45,671 nucleotides of DNA from Paucimonas lemoignei (GTDB lineage Bacteria > Pseudomonadota > Gammaproteobacteria > Burkholderiales > Burkholderiaceae_D): positions 1-45,671 of the forward strand of contig NZ_SLZQ01000020.1 of the NCBI RefSeq assembly GCF_004342585.1, given 5' to 3'. Of the stretch, positions 16,570-24,607 are shown one piece after another. Within the stretch, counting starts at the first letter, position 1; each line of letters begins with the position of its first letter. The translations under genes and the position numbers were made by a program. The notes beneath the pieces were generated by a model. That model was given only the letters and a program-made list of their open reading frames with translations, did no database searches and was not told where the DNA came from.

Positions 16570-17218
16570 AATAATTCCCATTAGAAAAATTGTTCGCGGA
16601 TAACAAGCTTTGCTGTTCTTTGCGTTGCAGCAATCGATGGGTTGAATTATGAAAATTTCCCAAGTTGACGAGAATCAGGCACTTGCTGAAACACCGGGTA
16701 AGCAAACTTTTTAATAATTCGGAAATTTCCTACCCCTATACATTTCCGAACGTCAATTGTTTTAGATCAATTCAAGGGGAAAAGCGGTCGCAATCCCAGT
16801 AAGGACGCGGCTTTGCGCTCACGGTAAAAATCCGTCAGTAGAAGCGCTGGGACCTATGATTTGTAGGAGGGTTTGCGACAGGGCTAAAACAGCTGACGTC
16901 TGCTTATAGGAAAAAGAGAGTGACAAGAGTTTGATCTAACCCGAATGAAATCGGGCCGGATTTCCGCTTCAACCCATTAGACAGAGGATTATTTTCGGGT
17001 TCCGCTCATTGTTCTGTGCCTTGATAAGCGAATAATCTGTTCGTCCGGTTGGAACATTCACGCATTCTCCCTCTCCATCTACAGATATTTTCGGCGCCGG
17101 GACAAGTTCAATCCGCCGCGGAAAGAACGATTGCTGCTCCTCAAAAAGCTTTTTCGGACCGGGCGTGCTGGCAATTCAGCCTCTGCCCCTTTTGAAGTTT
17201 GGAGATTTGGAGAAGTCC
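16570..17218. other. Long regulatory intergenic region between the CRP/FNR regulator and FadL
   Basis: 649 bases without a credible gene. It contains a 9-bp inverted repeat TTCGGAAAT / ATTTCCGAA (16718-16726 and 16742-16750, loop 15), a TACCCCT heptamer inside the loop (16731-16737, fitting the NarL consensus TACYYMT), and an FNR-like box at 16757-16770. A weak hairpin CCCGA...TCGGG lies near 16940-16955. The rest shows nothing I recognise. Confidence 0.5.
16757..16770. promoter_or_regulatory. FNR/Anr-like box
   Basis: TTGTTTTAGATCAA matches TTGAT-N4-ATCAA at nine of ten fixed positions. It lies about 190 bases upstream of a regulator gene whose recognition helix is of the FNR type, so autoregulation is possible. 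It could equally serve the plus-strand FadL gene. Confidence 0.5.
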
Positions 17219-18580
17219 ATGACATCCACGTCGCAGCTAGCCCGGCGTTTCGCACATCGTTCGACTGCCTGGCTGATCTTGCTGATGATTGGCTTGATCG
17301 CTTGGGCGCCGGCAAGCCTTGTCCATGCCAGTGGCTTTGCCTTGAACGAGATGAGCGCAGGCAGCGTCGGCAATGCGCATGCAGGCAGCGCGGCAGTGGC
17401 GGAAGACCTCGGCACCATTTTCTACAACCCCGCCGGCCTGGCGCGCATGTCGGGAAGCCAGTTCATGATCAATGGCGCGGTCATCCGGCCATCTTCGCGA
17501 TTCGCCAATGCCGGCTCGTCAATTCCCGGCGGGGCGGCACAGGCGGGCGGCGATGCGGGAGGCTGGGCAGTAGTGCCGGCCATGTATTTCGCGACCGATC
17601 TGGCGCCGCGCCTGCGCTTCGGCATCGGCTTGCAGGCGCCGTTCGGCTTGCGGACCGAATACGATGAGGGCTGGGTGGGCCGCTACCAGGCGCTGACTTC
17701 CGACCTGACCACGGTCAACATCAATCCGTCGCTGTCTTATCGACTCAACGACCTGGTGGCGCTGGGTGTCGGCGTCAGCGCGCAATACGCCGACGTCAAG
17801 CTCTCCAGGGCGATCGATTTCGGCACCATCTGCCTGTTTACCGTCGGCGCGATTCCTTGCCTGGGGAGCGGCATTCTGCCGCTGGCCAATGATGGCAAGG
17901 TCACGGTCAAGGGTAACGACTGGGGCTTTGGCTATAACTTCGGCGTGCTCCTGTCACCGACCGATTCGGCCCGCATCGGTCTGTCCTACCGTTCGCAGAT
18001 CAAGCACAATCTCTCCGGCAATGCCTCGTACCAGATCCCGGCGAACCTGCCTCCCGGATTGGCCGCCTTGCCCCTGTTCAGCAATAACGGCGTCGCGGCC
18101 GACGTGACGCTGCCGGAGTCGCTCATCCTGAGCGGCTACATGGATATCAGCCCGCAATGGGCCATCATGGGCGATGTCAGCTGGATGCGCTGGAATCGTT
18201 TTGATGAATTGCGCATACGGTTCAACAATGGCGCGCCCGATGCCGTGATGACCGAGCGCTGGCGCAATACGGTGCGTTATGCCGCGGCCGTCAATTACCG
18301 CTACAACGATGCCTGGAAATTCCGTGTCGGCGCGGCCTACGATCCGACGCCCGTCAGGGATGAATTCCGCTCGGCGCGCATTCCGGATGCCGACCGCACC
18401 TGGCTCAGCCTTGGCGTGCAATTCAAACCGAGCAGGCAAGATACCTGGGACCTCGGCTATGCCCATATCTTCGTCAAGGATGCCCCGATCAACCGCACCG
18501 AAGTCGCCGCCGGCACGCAAACCGGCACGTACCGCAACAAGGTGGATATCCTCAGCCTGCAGTACAGCCGCGCGTTTTGA
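17219..18580 (+). CDS. FadL/OmpP1/TodX-family outer-membrane transport protein
   Basis: 453 residues. The ATG at 17219 has a GGAG site six bases upstream; the longer frame start lacks one. A basic signal peptide with a core at about residues 19-37 ends near LVHASGFAL. The mature N-terminus (GFALNEMSAGSVGNAHAGSA, then DLGTIFYNPAGLARM) is the FadL hatch region, and the body is a beta-barrel ending in an aromatic residue (LQYSRAF). Family members carry long-chain fatty acids or hydrophobic aromatics across the outer membrane. Monocistronic, convergent with the next gene. Confidence 0.92.
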   Translation: MTSTSQLARRFAHRSTAWLILLMIGLIAWAPASLVHASGFALNEMSAGSVGNAHAGSAAVAEDLGTIFYNPAGLARMSGSQFMINGAVIRPSSRFANAGSSIPGGAAQAGGDAGGWAVVPAMYFATDLAPRLRFGIGLQAPFGLRTEYDEGWVGRYQALTSDLTTVNINPSLSYRLNDLVALGVGVSAQYADVKLSRAIDFGTICLFTVGAIPCLGSGILPLANDGKVTVKGNDWGFGYNFGVLLSPTDSARIGLSYRSQIKHNLSGNASYQIPANLPPGLAALPLFSNNGVAADVTLPESLILSGYMDISPQWAIMGDVSWMRWNRFDELRIRFNNGAPDAVMTERWRNTVRYAAAVNYRYNDAWKFRVGAAYDPTPVRDEFRSARIPDADRTWLSLGVQFKPSRQDTWDLGYAHIFVKDAPINRTEVAAGTQTGTYRNKVDILSLQYSRAF

Positions 18581-18589
18581 TTTCCTTGA

Positions 18590-19765
18590 TCAAGTCCCGG
18601 GCCGCAGGCGGATCAGCTGGCCACGGCTTTCATCCGTCAAGACATACAGCAAGCCATCCGGCCCTTCGCGCACATCGCGGATACGCTGCTTGAGATCCTG
18701 CAGCAGCTTGTCTTCGCGTCCCATCTTGGCATCCCGCATTTCCAGGCGCGCCAGGTAAGAAAACTTCAGCGAACCGGTGAACAAGCTGCCTTGCCACGGC
18801 TGGCCATAGCGCGCGCTTTTCAGAAACACCAGGCCGGAAGGAGCGATCGAAGGCGTCCAGTAATGCAGCGGCTGCTCCATGCCGGGCTTACTCGTGATGC
18901 CGGCGCCGATCTTGCCGCCGCCATAGTTTTCGCCATACGTGATCACCGGCCAGCCGTAATTTTTGCCGGGCTCGATGCGATTCACTTCATCGCCGCCCTG
19001 CGGACCATGCTCGACGATCCATAGCTTGCCATCGGGTCCCAGCGCCGCGCCCTGGATATTGCGGTGGCCATAGCTCCAGATTTCCGGCAAGGCGCCGGCT
19101 GGCTTGCCCGTGCCGGCAAAGGGATTATCCGGCGGTACGCTGCCATCCTTCTTCACGCGGATGATCTTGCCTAGGTGGTTGTCCAGCGATTGCGCATCTT
19201 CCTTGCGGCTGAAGCGCTCGCCCAGCGTCAGAAATAGCGTGCCATCTTTGGCTTCGACGATGCGGCAGCCGAAATGCGCGCTGCTCCTGACTTTCGGCCG
19301 CTGGCTGAACAAGACCTTGACCTGCTCCAAGCGTCGGCCATCTTCCGCCAGGCGCGCCGACGCCATGGCCGTCGAATTGCCGCCCGGCCCGGCTTCGGCA
19401 TAACAGAGGTAAATCGTGCGGTTGTCTTGAAAGCGGCTGTCTGCGACGACGTCGTGCAAACCGCCCTGGCCGCCGGCATCGACTTGCGGCACGCCCTGAA
19501 TCGGCTCGCCCAGCGTGCCATCCGGCTGTACCAGCCGCAGCCGGCCGGGCCGCTCGGTCACCAGCATGCGGCCCTGGTCAATGAATGTCAGGCCCCACGG
19601 GTGCTCCAGCCCCTTGCTCACCACTTCGGCACGCAACTCCACGGCCAAAGCAGAAAGCGGCGCCAGGGCCGCAATCAGGCCTGCCACGGCGGCACGACGA
19701 AACACGGGTATGCGCTGTACGCGCGGCAGATGGTCAGTCTGGCAGAGACTGGAATGTGCATGCAT
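18590..19765 (-). CDS. PQQ-dependent soluble aldose sugar dehydrogenase-like protein
   Basis: 391 residues. The ATG at 19765 has AGGAG six bases upstream. The N-terminus is a signal peptide (hydrophobic core AAVAGLIAALAPLSALAVE). GLEHPWGLTFIDQGRMLVTERPGRLRLV spans the first blade of the beta-propeller, and FGCRIVEAKDGTLFLTLGER, YGHRNIQGAALGPDGKLWIVEHG and GENYGWPVITYGENYGG are hallmark segments of the YliI/GdhB glucose/sorbosone dehydrogenase family. It would oxidise aldoses in the periplasm with PQQ. No PQQ synthesis genes are in the window. It ends nine bases from the FadL stop. Confidence 0.9.
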   Translation of the reverse strand: MHAHSSLCQTDHLPRVQRIPVFRRAAVAGLIAALAPLSALAVELRAEVVSKGLEHPWGLTFIDQGRMLVTERPGRLRLVQPDGTLGEPIQGVPQVDAGGQGGLHDVVADSRFQDNRTIYLCYAEAGPGGNSTAMASARLAEDGRRLEQVKVLFSQRPKVRSSAHFGCRIVEAKDGTLFLTLGERFSRKEDAQSLDNHLGKIIRVKKDGSVPPDNPFAGTGKPAGALPEIWSYGHRNIQGAALGPDGKLWIVEHGPQGGDEVNRIEPGKNYGWPVITYGENYGGGKIGAGITSKPGMEQPLHYWTPSIAPSGLVFLKSARYGQPWQGSLFTGSLKFSYLARLEMRDAKMGREDKLLQDLKQRIRDVREGPDGLLYVLTDESRGQLIRLRPGT

Positions 19766-19810
19766 CGGTAGCTCCTTCGATTTGCATCGTCGCAGCCACG
19801 ACTTGCGCCA

Positions 19811-20215
19811 TTACGCGTCCGGTGCAGTGCTGCGCGCTTGATGTTCCCTTGCGACTTTCATGACGGCTTTGCGGATGGTGGCCAACACCGTGGCTTCCTT
19901 GAATGGCTTGACGATAAAGCCATGCACGCCGCGCTGCGCCGCCATCTGCACCGTTGCCGGTTCAAATTGGCCCGACACCATGAATACCAGAGCCTTGGGC
20001 AAGCCGTTGCGAATTGCATCAAGGCGTTCCCAGCCCGCTTCATCCACCGTGCCGATATCGATGCAGACCAGCTGCGGATGCAGCCTGGTGATGGCCGCCA
20101 GGCTTGCGGAACTGGCATTGCCGTCGCCGACCACGTCAAAGCCACCATTCGACAATAGCGTAGACAACAGATTGCGCGAAATGGCATTGCCATCGATGAC
20201 GGCTGCTTTGATCAT
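19811..20215 (-). CDS. Single-domain response regulator (CheY-like receiver)
   Basis: 134 residues with only a receiver domain. The phospho-acceptor is Asp53 (CIDIG), with Ser81 in the Thr/Ser position and Lys103 in FIVKPF. The acidic pair at the start is reduced to Asp8 followed by Gly, so metal binding may be weaker than in CheY. No output domain or partner kinase is adjacent, and the two kinases in the window are about 4-7 kb away. It probably acts by protein contact. Confidence 0.85.
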   Translation of the reverse strand: MIKAAVIDGNAISRNLLSTLLSNGGFDVVGDGNASSASLAAITRLHPQLVCIDIGTVDEAGWERLDAIRNGLPKALVFMVSGQFEPATVQMAAQRGVHGFIVKPFKEATVLATIRKAVMKVAREHQARSTAPDA

Positions 20216-20414
20216 GACGTCAGTCCCAATATTTCATTGCTGGCCAAGAGCGCATGCTTAAGTCCTGGTTTGCCAGGCGAACTTGACTTCAGCCATGTGA
20301 TCCCGTTTGCTTTATCGGTGCCGGCATCGCTGCCACCGGCTTTATTTTGCATTAGAGACACATTCTATGCCGACTGCATGCAGCTGCAAACATGACTGTT
20401 GTAAGACGTCAAAT

Positions 20415-20435
20415 AAAAAAGGGGCTTTCGCCCCT
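20415..20435 (-). terminator. Rho-independent terminator of the OYE gene
   Basis: On the minus strand GGGGC-GAAA-GCCCC is followed by TTTTTTATTT, 26 bases after the stop of the Old Yellow Enzyme gene. Confidence 0.88.
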
Positions 20436-20460
20436 CTTCGCGACAAACGCCAGCCTAGCG

Positions 20461-21567
20461 CTAACCCAGCTTCGCCCCGCGGAACAACTCCTTGTGCTCG
20501 CGCGGCTGGCAACGCCAGTACTGCGGCGGCGCTTCCACCTGCGCCCCCAGTTCGGCAGCGGCATGCCATGGCCAGCGAGGGTCGTACAGTATGCCGCGCG
20601 CCAGTGCCACCATGTCGGCCTGGCCGGATGTGACGATGGTTTCGGCTTGCCGCGCTTCGGTGATCAAGCCCACCGCCATGGTTGGCATGCCCACCTCGTG
20701 CTTGAGCCGCTCGGCAAACGGCACCTGATAACCCGGCCCCAACGCAATCTGCTGCTGCGGCGACAAGCCGCCGCTGGAGACATCGAGGAAATCGCAGCCG
20801 CGGGATTTGAGCGCGGCCGCAAAGGCAGCGGTCTGCTCGAGATCCCAGCCGCCCTTGACCCAGTCGGTGGCCGACACGCGCACGCCGACCGGCCGCTCGG
20901 CGGGAAACGCGGCGCGGACCGCGTCGAACACTTCCAGCGGAAAGCGCATGCGGTTTTCCAGCGAACCGCCATAGGCATCGTCACGCTGGTTGGATAAGGG
21001 TGACAGAAACTGATGCAGCAAATAACCATGCGCGGCGTGGATTTCGATGGCATCGATGCCAAGGCGCGCCGAGCGCACGGCGGCAGCCACGAATGCCTCG
21101 CGCACGCGCCGCAAACCGGCGTCATCGAGCGCCAGTGGCGCTTCATTGCCATGCATGAACGGCAGGGGCGAAGGTGCCCAGGTGCGCCAGCCGCCGGCCG
21201 TGGAGGGGCGCAGGGTGCCGCCTTCCCAGGGCACGCTGGTGGAGGCCTTGCGGCCGGCATGCGCCAGCTGGATGGCGATCGGCATCGATGAGTGCTGCCG
21301 CACCGCCGCCAGCGTCGACGCCAGCGCCTGTTCATTGGCATCCGACCACAAGCCGAGGTCGCGCGCCGAGATGCGGCCATCCGCTTCGACTGCGGTGGCT
21401 TCGATGATCAGCAGGCCGGCGCCGGAAAGCGCCAACTGCCCGAGATGCATCAGGTGCCAGGGCGCAGCATTGCCGTCCTGCGCCGAATACTGGCACATCG
21501 GCGCGATCACGATACGGTTGGGAAGCGTCAGTTTTCCTAGTTTGATGGGAGAGAATAGTGTGCTCAT
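20461..21567 (-). CDS. NADH:flavin oxidoreductase of the Old Yellow Enzyme family (YqjM/XenA-like)
   Basis: 368 residues. The active-site region IAPMCQYSA has Cys25, the redox-tuning cysteine of the YqjM/XenA class, and IHAAHGYLLHQFLSP carries His177 and His180, which bind the substrate carbonyl or nitro group. YGGSLENRMRF is the FMN-proximal family signature. These FMN enzymes reduce activated C=C bonds or nitro compounds with NADPH. The ATG at 21567 is preferred over a TTG nine bases upstream; neither has a good ribosome site. A terminator follows directly, so it is monocistronic. Confidence 0.92.
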   Translation of the reverse strand: MSTLFSPIKLGKLTLPNRIVIAPMCQYSAQDGNAAPWHLMHLGQLALSGAGLLIIEATAVEADGRISARDLGLWSDANEQALASTLAAVRQHSSMPIAIQLAHAGRKASTSVPWEGGTLRPSTAGGWRTWAPSPLPFMHGNEAPLALDDAGLRRVREAFVAAAVRSARLGIDAIEIHAAHGYLLHQFLSPLSNQRDDAYGGSLENRMRFPLEVFDAVRAAFPAERPVGVRVSATDWVKGGWDLEQTAAFAAALKSRGCDFLDVSSGGLSPQQQIALGPGYQVPFAERLKHEVGMPTMAVGLITEARQAETIVTSGQADMVALARGILYDPRWPWHAAAELGAQVEAPPQYWRCQPREHKELFRGAKLG

Positions 21568-21916
21568 AAGGGACAATCGCGAACTGTGGAATGGAAGGAA
21601 TGGCTGCGTCTGTTTGCATGATACTTAACATTGACAGAATGCGTGTGCGGCCCTGCCCATATGGCCGCGCGGACAAGTCGAAGCCAGCCAATCCCGACTG
21701 GACTTGCCGTTAGATGGCGGAACTGGCAACTGTTGGCGGAACAAGCCTTTGCCGCCGGAATGCCAGTGAATTCGCGTATATAATGTGCCGCGGCGCAGCA
21801 GGCCTGCCGCTCAATGAGGATGCGCCATAGTGCGCAATCAGCCAGACGTTCTCTTGGGCCTGACATCTTCCCTGCAGCCGTTCCTTCTTTGTTATTTCAA
21901 TATTCCGGGCTCCACC
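21568..21916. other. Divergent intergenic region between OYE and lpxO
   Basis: 349 bases. A plus-strand TATAAT at 21779-21784 is a plausible -10 for lpxO, but the -35 position is poor. The minus-strand open frame covering much of the region lacks a ribosome site and family-like sequence. Nothing else is recognised. Confidence 0.4.
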
Positions 21917-22816
21917 ATGAAATGGACAATCATTGCCATTTACCTGTTATCGATTCTCCATGTGCATTTCCGCGGACGAGTACGGCTGCCATTCCTGCGT
22001 CAGCTGGTAGACCACTCTTCGGTGGTGGCGCCGCTCAACACTTTCATGCACATGTTTTCCGGCGTGCCATCGACGCCTTATCTGTCGTCGGAAAGCTTTG
22101 CGCAATTGCGCAAGCTCGATGCCAACTGGGAAATGATCCGCGACGAAGCCTTGCAGTTGATCGCCCTGCAAAAAATTAAGGCTGCGGAAAAAAATGACGA
22201 TGCCGGCTTCAATTCGTTTTTCAAATACGGATGGAAGCGCTTTTATCTGAAATGGTATGACGCCAGCCATCCTTCGGCGGAACGCCTGTGCCCCAAGACG
22301 GTGGCCCTGCTCAAGGAAATCCCATGCGTGAAGGCGGCGATGTTTGCCGAGCTCCCGCCAGGCGGCAAGCTGAACATGCATCGCGATCCGTATGCCGGCT
22401 CGCTGCGCTATCACCTCGGTTTATCGACGCCAAACGACGATGCCTGTTTCATCGACGTCGACGGTCAGCGCTACAGCTGGCGCGATGGCCAGAGCGTGGT
22501 CTTCGATGAAACCTATATCCACTGGGCGCAAAACAATAGCGCCAGTGACCGCGTCATCCTGTTTTGCGATATCGAGCGGCCCATGCGCTACCGCTGGGCG
22601 CAAGTGCTCAACCGCTGGCTCGGTCGCACGCTCATGACGGCGGCAAGCTCGCCAAACGAAACCGGCGACCAGACTGGCGGCATCAATCGCCTGTTCCGTT
22701 TCGTTTGGCTCATCGGTCAATACCGCCGCCGCTTCAAGGCCTGGAACCGCACCGCCTACAATGTCACGCGGATTGCGCTCGGCGCCTTGCTGCTGGCGTG
22801 GATTATCTTCGGTTAA
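21917..22816 (+). CDS. lpxO: Lipid A hydroxylase LpxO-like dioxygenase
   Basis: 299 residues, aspartyl/asparaginyl beta-hydroxylase family. The start MKWTIIAIYLLSILHVHFRG gives the N-terminal membrane anchor typical of LpxO, and the final 20 residues form a second hydrophobic segment. FNSFFKYGWKRFYLKWY, LCPKTVALL and LPPGGKLNMHRDPYAGSLRY follow LpxO closely. Iron ligands are His155, Asp157 and His202 (DETYIHWAQN). LpxO uses oxygen and 2-oxoglutarate to 2-hydroxylate a secondary acyl chain of lipid A at the inner membrane, altering envelope properties. Upstream in-frame codons lack a membrane start and are excluded. Confidence 0.9.
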   Translation: MKWTIIAIYLLSILHVHFRGRVRLPFLRQLVDHSSVVAPLNTFMHMFSGVPSTPYLSSESFAQLRKLDANWEMIRDEALQLIALQKIKAAEKNDDAGFNSFFKYGWKRFYLKWYDASHPSAERLCPKTVALLKEIPCVKAAMFAELPPGGKLNMHRDPYAGSLRYHLGLSTPNDDACFIDVDGQRYSWRDGQSVVFDETYIHWAQNNSASDRVILFCDIERPMRYRWAQVLNRWLGRTLMTAASSPNETGDQTGGINRLFRFVWLIGQYRRRFKAWNRTAYNVTRIALGALLLAWIIFG

Positions 22817-22855
22817 GCGATCCCCGCCGGCTGGCGCCGCCCCCAATCTCCCTTC

Positions 22856-23092
22856 TCAATCGAGCAGCAATTCCTGGCCGGGCGACCGGCCATTGCGAAT
22901 CATGGCAGCCTGCTCAAATTCATAGTCAGACGCGCAATCGCGGTCGCAGAATTTCTGCCCGAGCGGCAACTGCTCGTCACAGAACCAGCAAGAGCCTTTA
23001 GGAATCAGGCCGGGACGATGACGGCATGCCTCGATTGCTGCCAACCGGTTCAATTCGACTTGATCGTTTGCGATATCGGCTTCATCACTCAT
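22856..23092 (-). CDS. Small zinc-ribbon protein
   Basis: 78 residues. The ATG at 23092 has AAAGGAG six bases upstream, which fixes this start over a longer frame. A CWFC pair and a FCDRDC pair 14 residues later form a treble-clef-like zinc site of the sort annotated as DUF2116/zinc-ribbon. The N-terminus is acidic and the C-terminus ends NGRSPGQELLLD. Function unknown; it might bind nucleic acid or a protein. Convergent with lpxO. Confidence 0.75.
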   Translation of the reverse strand: MSDEADIANDQVELNRLAAIEACRHRPGLIPKGSCWFCDEQLPLGQKFCDRDCASDYEFEQAAMIRNGRSPGQELLLD

Positions 23093-23540
23093 GGCGCTCT
23101 CCTTTGCGTTGTCTTTGTGAAGTGTCTCGGCAATATATAAAAGCCAACGCGCCGTGAAAGTAGGAGGCCCTCGCAAAGTGACGTAGGAAAACATGAGGTT
23201 TTGCCATGCACTTACGCGATATCAAATCGACAGTGTGGTCGCATTCAAAATGCGCCTCGGCAAGCATCGTTTTTATTTCCATGAGGCTGCAAATCTGAAT
23301 GCCGCAGGAAATTTCAGAAATGCATCGATAAAAAAAGCGTCTTTGGTCTCCGCGTGGTAGGAAAGTTCGCGTAGCCGCACCGTCTTTTGAGCTTAATAAA
23401 AAAATAAAGGAAAACTTGCGATTTCTCCAACGTGTTGACGAAACCGACACGTATGCAGTGAGTCTGATTTGTTCCTCGTCTATTGCATTCCGGTTCTTTG
23501 CCATGAATGCCGTTCCCGTTTTATATCTACGGAGATAACT
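23093..23540. other. Intergenic region before the Ser/Gly-rich protein
   Basis: 448 bases, AT-richer than its surroundings, particularly at 23320-23420. Frames across it have no ribosome site or recognisable family. A TTGACG element near 23434 could be a -35, but no good -10 follows. It likely contains the two divergent promoters. Confidence 0.35.
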
Positions 23541-24437
23541 ATGAAGAAACTCAAATTGGCCACCTTGATTGCAATGTTGGGTGCCGCAAGTGTCACCTAT
23601 GCCCAGAGTTCCAGCAGTGACATCTCGAGCACCACCGATCCCGCTAAGGCAGCCGCCGTCGAGCAACGCGCAGAAGAATTGCGGATGAAGCAGGAACAAA
23701 GCGGCGCATCCTCATCCGGCAGCGACACTGGCAGCAGCGCGACTAGCTCCTCGACCGATTCCGGCACGAAAGCTAAACCGCGTCATGCCAAGAAAAAACA
23801 CCATAAGGCCAAGAGTTCCAAATCCGGCGCAGCAGCCGGTGCTGGCGCCACCACTGGCGCTGGCAGCAGCGGCTATGACAGCGACGGCTCGTCGGGCAAC
23901 AGCAATCAAAGCAGCGGTTCGTCCGGTACAGGTTCGTCCGGCAGCAGCATGAGCGGCACGTCGGGTTCTTCCAGCTCGGGCAGCGACTCCTCCTCGGGCA
24001 CCAGCTCGTCGGGCAGCGGCAGCACTGGCGGCATCGCCGGCACCAATCCTGCCGCTAGCGGTGGTCAGTCAAACAGCCAGCAACCGCCGAGCGCAACTTC
24101 CAGCAGTGGCAGCTCCGGTAGCGATACCTCTGGCTCCAGTTCGTCCGGTACAGGTTCGTCCGGCAGCAGCATGAGCGGCACGTCGGGTTCTTCCAGCTCG
24201 GGTAGCGACTCCTCCTCGGGCACCAGCTCGTCGGGCAGGGGCAGCACTGGGGGCATCGCCGGCACCAATCCTGCCGCTAGCGGTGGTCAGTCAAACAGCC
24301 AGCAACCGCCGAGCGCAACTTCCAGCAGTGGCAGCTCCGGTAGCGATACCTCGTCCGGGACCGGCTCTTCCGGCGGCAGCGCCTCCTCGGGCAGCAGCGG
24401 CGGCAGCGTCAGCAGCACCACGTCGAGCACGCGTTAA
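23541..24437 (+). CDS. Exported Ser/Gly-rich low-complexity protein with tandem duplication
   Basis: 298 residues from the ATG at 23541, which has GGAG six bases upstream. A signal peptide (MKKLKLATLIAMLGAASVTYA) is followed by a short helical part (AAAVEQRAEELRMKQEQ), a basic patch (KPRHAKKKHHKAKSSKSG) and about 190 residues that are mostly Ser, Gly and Thr. The low-complexity part contains two nearly identical 74-residue units (DNA 23918-24139 and 24140 to about 24351). No family recognised. It may be a surface-linked or envelope-stress protein, but composition alone does not show this. A strong terminator follows. Confidence 0.75.
   Translation: MKKLKLATLIAMLGAASVTYAQSSSSDISSTTDPAKAAAVEQRAEELRMKQEQSGASSSGSDTGSSATSSSTDSGTKAKPRHAKKKHHKAKSSKSGAAAGAGATTGAGSSGYDSDGSSGNSNQSSGSSGTGSSGSSMSGTSGSSSSGSDSSSGTSSSGSGSTGGIAGTNPAASGGQSNSQQPPSATSSSGSSGSDTSGSSSSGTGSSGSSMSGTSGSSSSGSDSSSGTSSSGRGSTGGIAGTNPAASGGQSNSQQPPSATSSSGSSGSDTSSGTGSSGGSASSGSSGGSVSSTTSSTR
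23918..24351 (+). repeat. Two tandem 222-bp repeats inside the Ser/Gly-rich gene
   Basis: Unit 1 is 23918-24139; unit 2 begins at 24140 and matches to about 24351. The few differences I see include GGGCAGC versus GGGTAGC, and GGCAGC versus GGCAGG, which changes one Ser to Arg. The period is a multiple of three, so the frame is preserved. The near identity indicates a recent duplication. Confidence 0.9.
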
Positions 24438-24452
24438 CCAGCGGCTCTAAGG

Positions 24453-24517
24453 CCGGTCCTGGACCGGTCATAAAACCCACCAATTCCCATATCTCTCGTG
24501 GGATTGGTGGGTTTTTT
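24453..24517 (+). terminator. Double hairpin terminator after the Ser/Gly-rich gene
   Basis: A perfect dyad CCGGTCC-T-GGACCGG (24453-24467) is followed by a long hairpin, AAACCCACCAATTCCCA (from 24473) pairing with TGGGATTGGTGGGTTT with one bulge, ending in a run of six T. The second hairpin is a strong intrinsic terminator. Confidence 0.88.
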
Positions 24518-24540
24518 CGTAAAAATTAGGCTTACCGTCT

Positions 24541-24565
24541 AAAAAGGCCCTAAAATGCCTTTTTT
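24541..24565 (+). terminator. Second terminator-like hairpin before the sensor kinase
   Basis: AAAAAGGC (24541-24548) pairs with GCCTTTTT (24557-24564) around an eight-base loop and is followed by further T. It lies 43 bases before the kinase ATG, so it is either a second terminator for the upstream gene or an attenuator in the kinase leader. Confidence 0.5.
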
Positions 24566-24607
24566 CGATAAAAGAAGAATAACTTCGACGGCGCTTGTAT
24601 TTCCAGA

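Noticed and set aside
16919-16935. GAGTTTGATC resembling the start of 16S rRNA
   Set aside because: The match stops after about ten bases and no rRNA sequence follows.
20367-20633. Cys-rich frame starting MPTACSCKHDCCK
   Set aside because: It runs through the terminator and the end of the Old Yellow Enzyme gene on the opposite strand; no ribosome site.
21564-21866. Minus-strand 100-codon frame between OYE and lpxO
   Set aside because: No ribosome site or family-like sequence, and it covers the likely divergent promoter region.
23085-23699. Minus-strand 204-codon frame
   Set aside because: Overlaps the start of the zinc-ribbon gene and the Ser/Gly-rich gene; irregular composition and no ribosome site.
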